DNA from: Sphingomonas sp. LR60 | GTDB lineage: Bacteria; Pseudomonadota; Alphaproteobacteria; Sphingomonadales; Sphingomonadaceae | Assembly (NCBI RefSeq): GCF_036855935.1 | Contig: NZ_JASPFK010000001.1 | Coordinates: 2,420,501 to 2,484,500, forward strand | Direction of reading: 5' to 3' | Length of the DNA stretch: 64,000 nt | Translations under genes and position numbers: made by a program | Notes under the pieces: generated by a model | Database searches by the model: none | Told to the model about the DNA's origin: nothing | What the model saw: only the letters and a program-made list of their open reading frames with translations | In this document: piece by piece, positions 62,738 to 64,000 of the stretch | Numbering within the stretch: position 1 is the stretch's first letter | Layout of the letters: each line of letters opens with the position of its first letter

Positions 62738-62815
62738 CGTCATTGCGAGCGCAGCGACGCAATCCAGGGCCACAGCCAAGACGCTCTGGATTGCTTCGCT
62801 GCGCTCGCAATGACG
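62738..62815. repeat. Family A repeat, copy 8
   Basis: Full length (78 bp), with left arm CGTCATTGCGAGCGCAGCGA and right arm ending AATGACG; its flanks resemble those of copy A5. It sits between the convergent CoA-transferase and hisF genes in a 240-bp gap with no gene. Confidence 0.85.
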
Positions 62816-62885
62816 GCTAGGAGCGATCTCACGTCATCATGCGCCAAGGAGCGGGGATCTCAATCACCTCCCGGCGCGATGAAGA

Positions 62886-63653
62886 TCAGATCAGCGGCGA
62901 CCTGACCGGCACCCCCGCCGCCGCCAGCACGGCGTGCGCCTCGGCCACCGTCGCCTGTCCGAAGTGGAAGATCGACGCCGCCAGCACTGCCGAGGCGTGC
63001 CCCTCGACCACCCCCGCGACCAGATCGTCCAGCGACCCGACGCCGCCGCTCGCCACCACCGGCACCGCGGTGCGGTCGGCGATCGCGCGGATCAGGTCGA
63101 GGTCGTAGCCGCCCTTGGTTCCGTCGCGGTCCATCGAGGTGACCAGCAACTCGCCCGCGCCCAGCTCCGCCAGCCGTAGCGCGTGTTCGACCGCGTCGAT
63201 CCCGGTCGCGCGTCGCCCGCCGTGCGTGAACACTTCCCAGCCATCGCCGCTGCGCCGCGCATCGACGCTGGCGACGCAGCATTGGCTGCCGAACCGCTCG
63301 GCGATGTCGGCGACCACTTCGGGGCGCGCGACGGCGGCGGAATTGACCGCGACCTTGTCCGCACCGGCCAGCAGCAGCGCGCGGGCGTCCTCCGCAGTGC
63401 GCACGCCGCCACCGACGGTGAGCGGCATGAAGCACACCGCCGCGGTCCGGCGCACGACGTCGAGGATCGTGCCCCGCGCCTCATGGCTGGCGGTGATGTC
63501 GAGGAAGCACAATTCGTCCGCCCCCGCCGCGTCATAGGCGCGCGCCTGCTCGACCGGGTCGCCGGCATCGACCAGATCGACGAAATTGACGCCTTTGACG
63601 ACGCGGCCACCGGCAACGTCGAGGCACGGGATCACACGGGCGCGAACGGTCAT
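62886..63653 (-). CDS. hisF: Imidazole glycerol phosphate synthase cyclase subunit
   Basis: 255-residue TIM-barrel subunit that with HisH converts PRFAR to IGP and AICAR in histidine and purine metabolism. Catalytic Asp12 ([16 protein letters not shown]) and the Asp of CVASVDARR; phosphate loops [12 protein letters not shown] and [29 protein letters not shown]. The ATG at 63653 begins [12 protein letters not shown] as usual. HisA, HisH and other his genes are not visible and would lie beyond the right edge or elsewhere; the adjacent symporter gene is unrelated. Confidence 0.95.
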   Translation of the reverse strand: MTVRARVIPCLDVAGGRVVKGVNFVDLVDAGDPVEQARAYDAAGADELCFLDITASHEARGTILDVVRRTAAVCFMPLTVGGGVRTAEDARALLLAGADKVAVNSAAVARPEVVADIAERFGSQCCVASVDARRSGDGWEVFTHGGRRATGIDAVEHALRLAELGAGELLVTSMDRDGTKGGYDLDLIRAIADRTAVPVVASGGVGSLDDLVAGVVEGHASAVLAASIFHFGQATVAEAHAVLAAAGVPVRSPLI

Positions 63654-63693
63654 GCGCGGCTCATGCCCGCCGGGCAACGACGGGGCAAGCAGG

Positions 63694-64000
63694 TCACTCC
63701 GCCCGCTCCGCATAGCGCCGCGCCAGCCAGGCGCAGACGAACAATTGCACCTGGTGGAAGATCATCAGCGGCAGCACGATCAGGCCGACGCTTTGCGGGG
63801 GAAACAGGATCGCCGCCATCGGGATGCCGCTCGCCATGCTCTTCTTCGACCCGCAGAAGACGGTCGCGATCTCGTCGGGCACCGTGAACCCCAGTGCGCG
63901 CGATACCAGCGTCGCCGCGCCGATCACCAGCGCGAGAATCACCAGCGAGACGAGCACGATCGCCACCAGGGTCAGCGGCGAGACATGCTGCCACAGTCCG
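63694..64000 (-). CDS. Bile acid:sodium symporter-like membrane protein, C-terminal part
   Basis: The last about 100 residues of a membrane protein whose frame runs on past the right edge ([18 protein letters not shown] just before it). The C-terminal motif [20 protein letters not shown] and the end [20 protein letters not shown] followed by ARRYAERAE mark the SBF-like (bile acid:Na+ symporter, PF13593-type) family. The substrate is unknown. It ends 41 bp upstream of the hisF start, so the two may be co-transcribed on the minus strand. Confidence 0.85.
   Translation of the reverse strand, partial: GLWQHVSPLTLVAIVLVSLVILALVIGAATLVSRALGFTVPDEIATVFCGSKKSMASGIPMAAILFPPQSVGLIVLPLMIFHQVQLFVCAWLARRYAERAE

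Overview
The window reads as chromosomal DNA from a Sphingomonas-like alphaproteobacterium (Sphingomonadaceae). The grounds are very high GC, large TonB-dependent receptors of the carbohydrate type, a PEPxxWA-type C-terminal sorting tail, an HWE-family kinase, an ATP12 chaperone, UPF0262, and the short palindromic intergenic repeats typical of sphingomonad genomes. No prophage, CRISPR array, plasmid function or complete insertion sequence is visible. Most of the window is ordinary core genome with a carbohydrate flavour.

Layout. 0-5 kb: a CNT nucleoside transporter, a secreted PEP-CTERM protein, N-carbamoylputrescine amidase, a family-5 uracil-DNA glycosylase, folK, and a tRNA-Lys that overlaps the folK stop. 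5-13.6 kb: an alpha-galactoside locus (GH36 enzyme, TonB receptor, second GH36-type enzyme) ending in an acyltransferase broken by a stop codon. 13.8-24.4 kb: a chemoreceptor, two small proteins, and a glycogen/trehalose operon glgX-treZ-malQ-treY joined by 4-nt overlaps at two junctions. 24.6-31 kb: a DUF47-Pit phosphate uptake pair, a DUF4403 lipoprotein, dnaB, UPF0262, a GH25 protein and cytidine deaminase. 31-34.8 kb: tRNA-Leu(CAA), a 266-bp MITE-like element, acetyl-CoA synthetase and a secreted esterase behind a LacI-type operator. 34.9-46 kb: a second TonB receptor, malate synthase G with a divergent LysR regulator, an HWE/PAS kinase, and an OmpR-type two-component pair. 46-53.8 kb: queH, a HerA-like ATPase, a DegP protease, hflC-hflK and mrp. 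54-64 kb: cytochrome c, pheA, a HAD phosphatase/membrane protein/ATP12 operon, a small Cys-rich secreted peptide, gmk, a formaldehyde detoxification operon (frmA-VOC-fghA), a CoA-transferase, hisF and the end of a bile acid:sodium symporter-like gene.

The most striking signal is genome-wide in character. Five genes (DUF4403 lipoprotein, cdd, acs, HWE kinase, mrp) carry a single-base frameshift and one (acyltransferase) a nonsense codon. In four of the frameshifted genes, adding one C/G to a run of 4-5 restores the full family-length protein. That is either homopolymer under-calling in the assembly or a real mutational bias, and it must be settled before these genes are called dead. Also notable are the MITE-like element, nine copies of a 76-bp palindromic repeat, a tRNA-Lys with a damaged anticodon stem, three candidate sugar-type operators and a 64-aa Cys-rich peptide with a strong ribosome-binding site. 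I found no convincing new multi-gene system.
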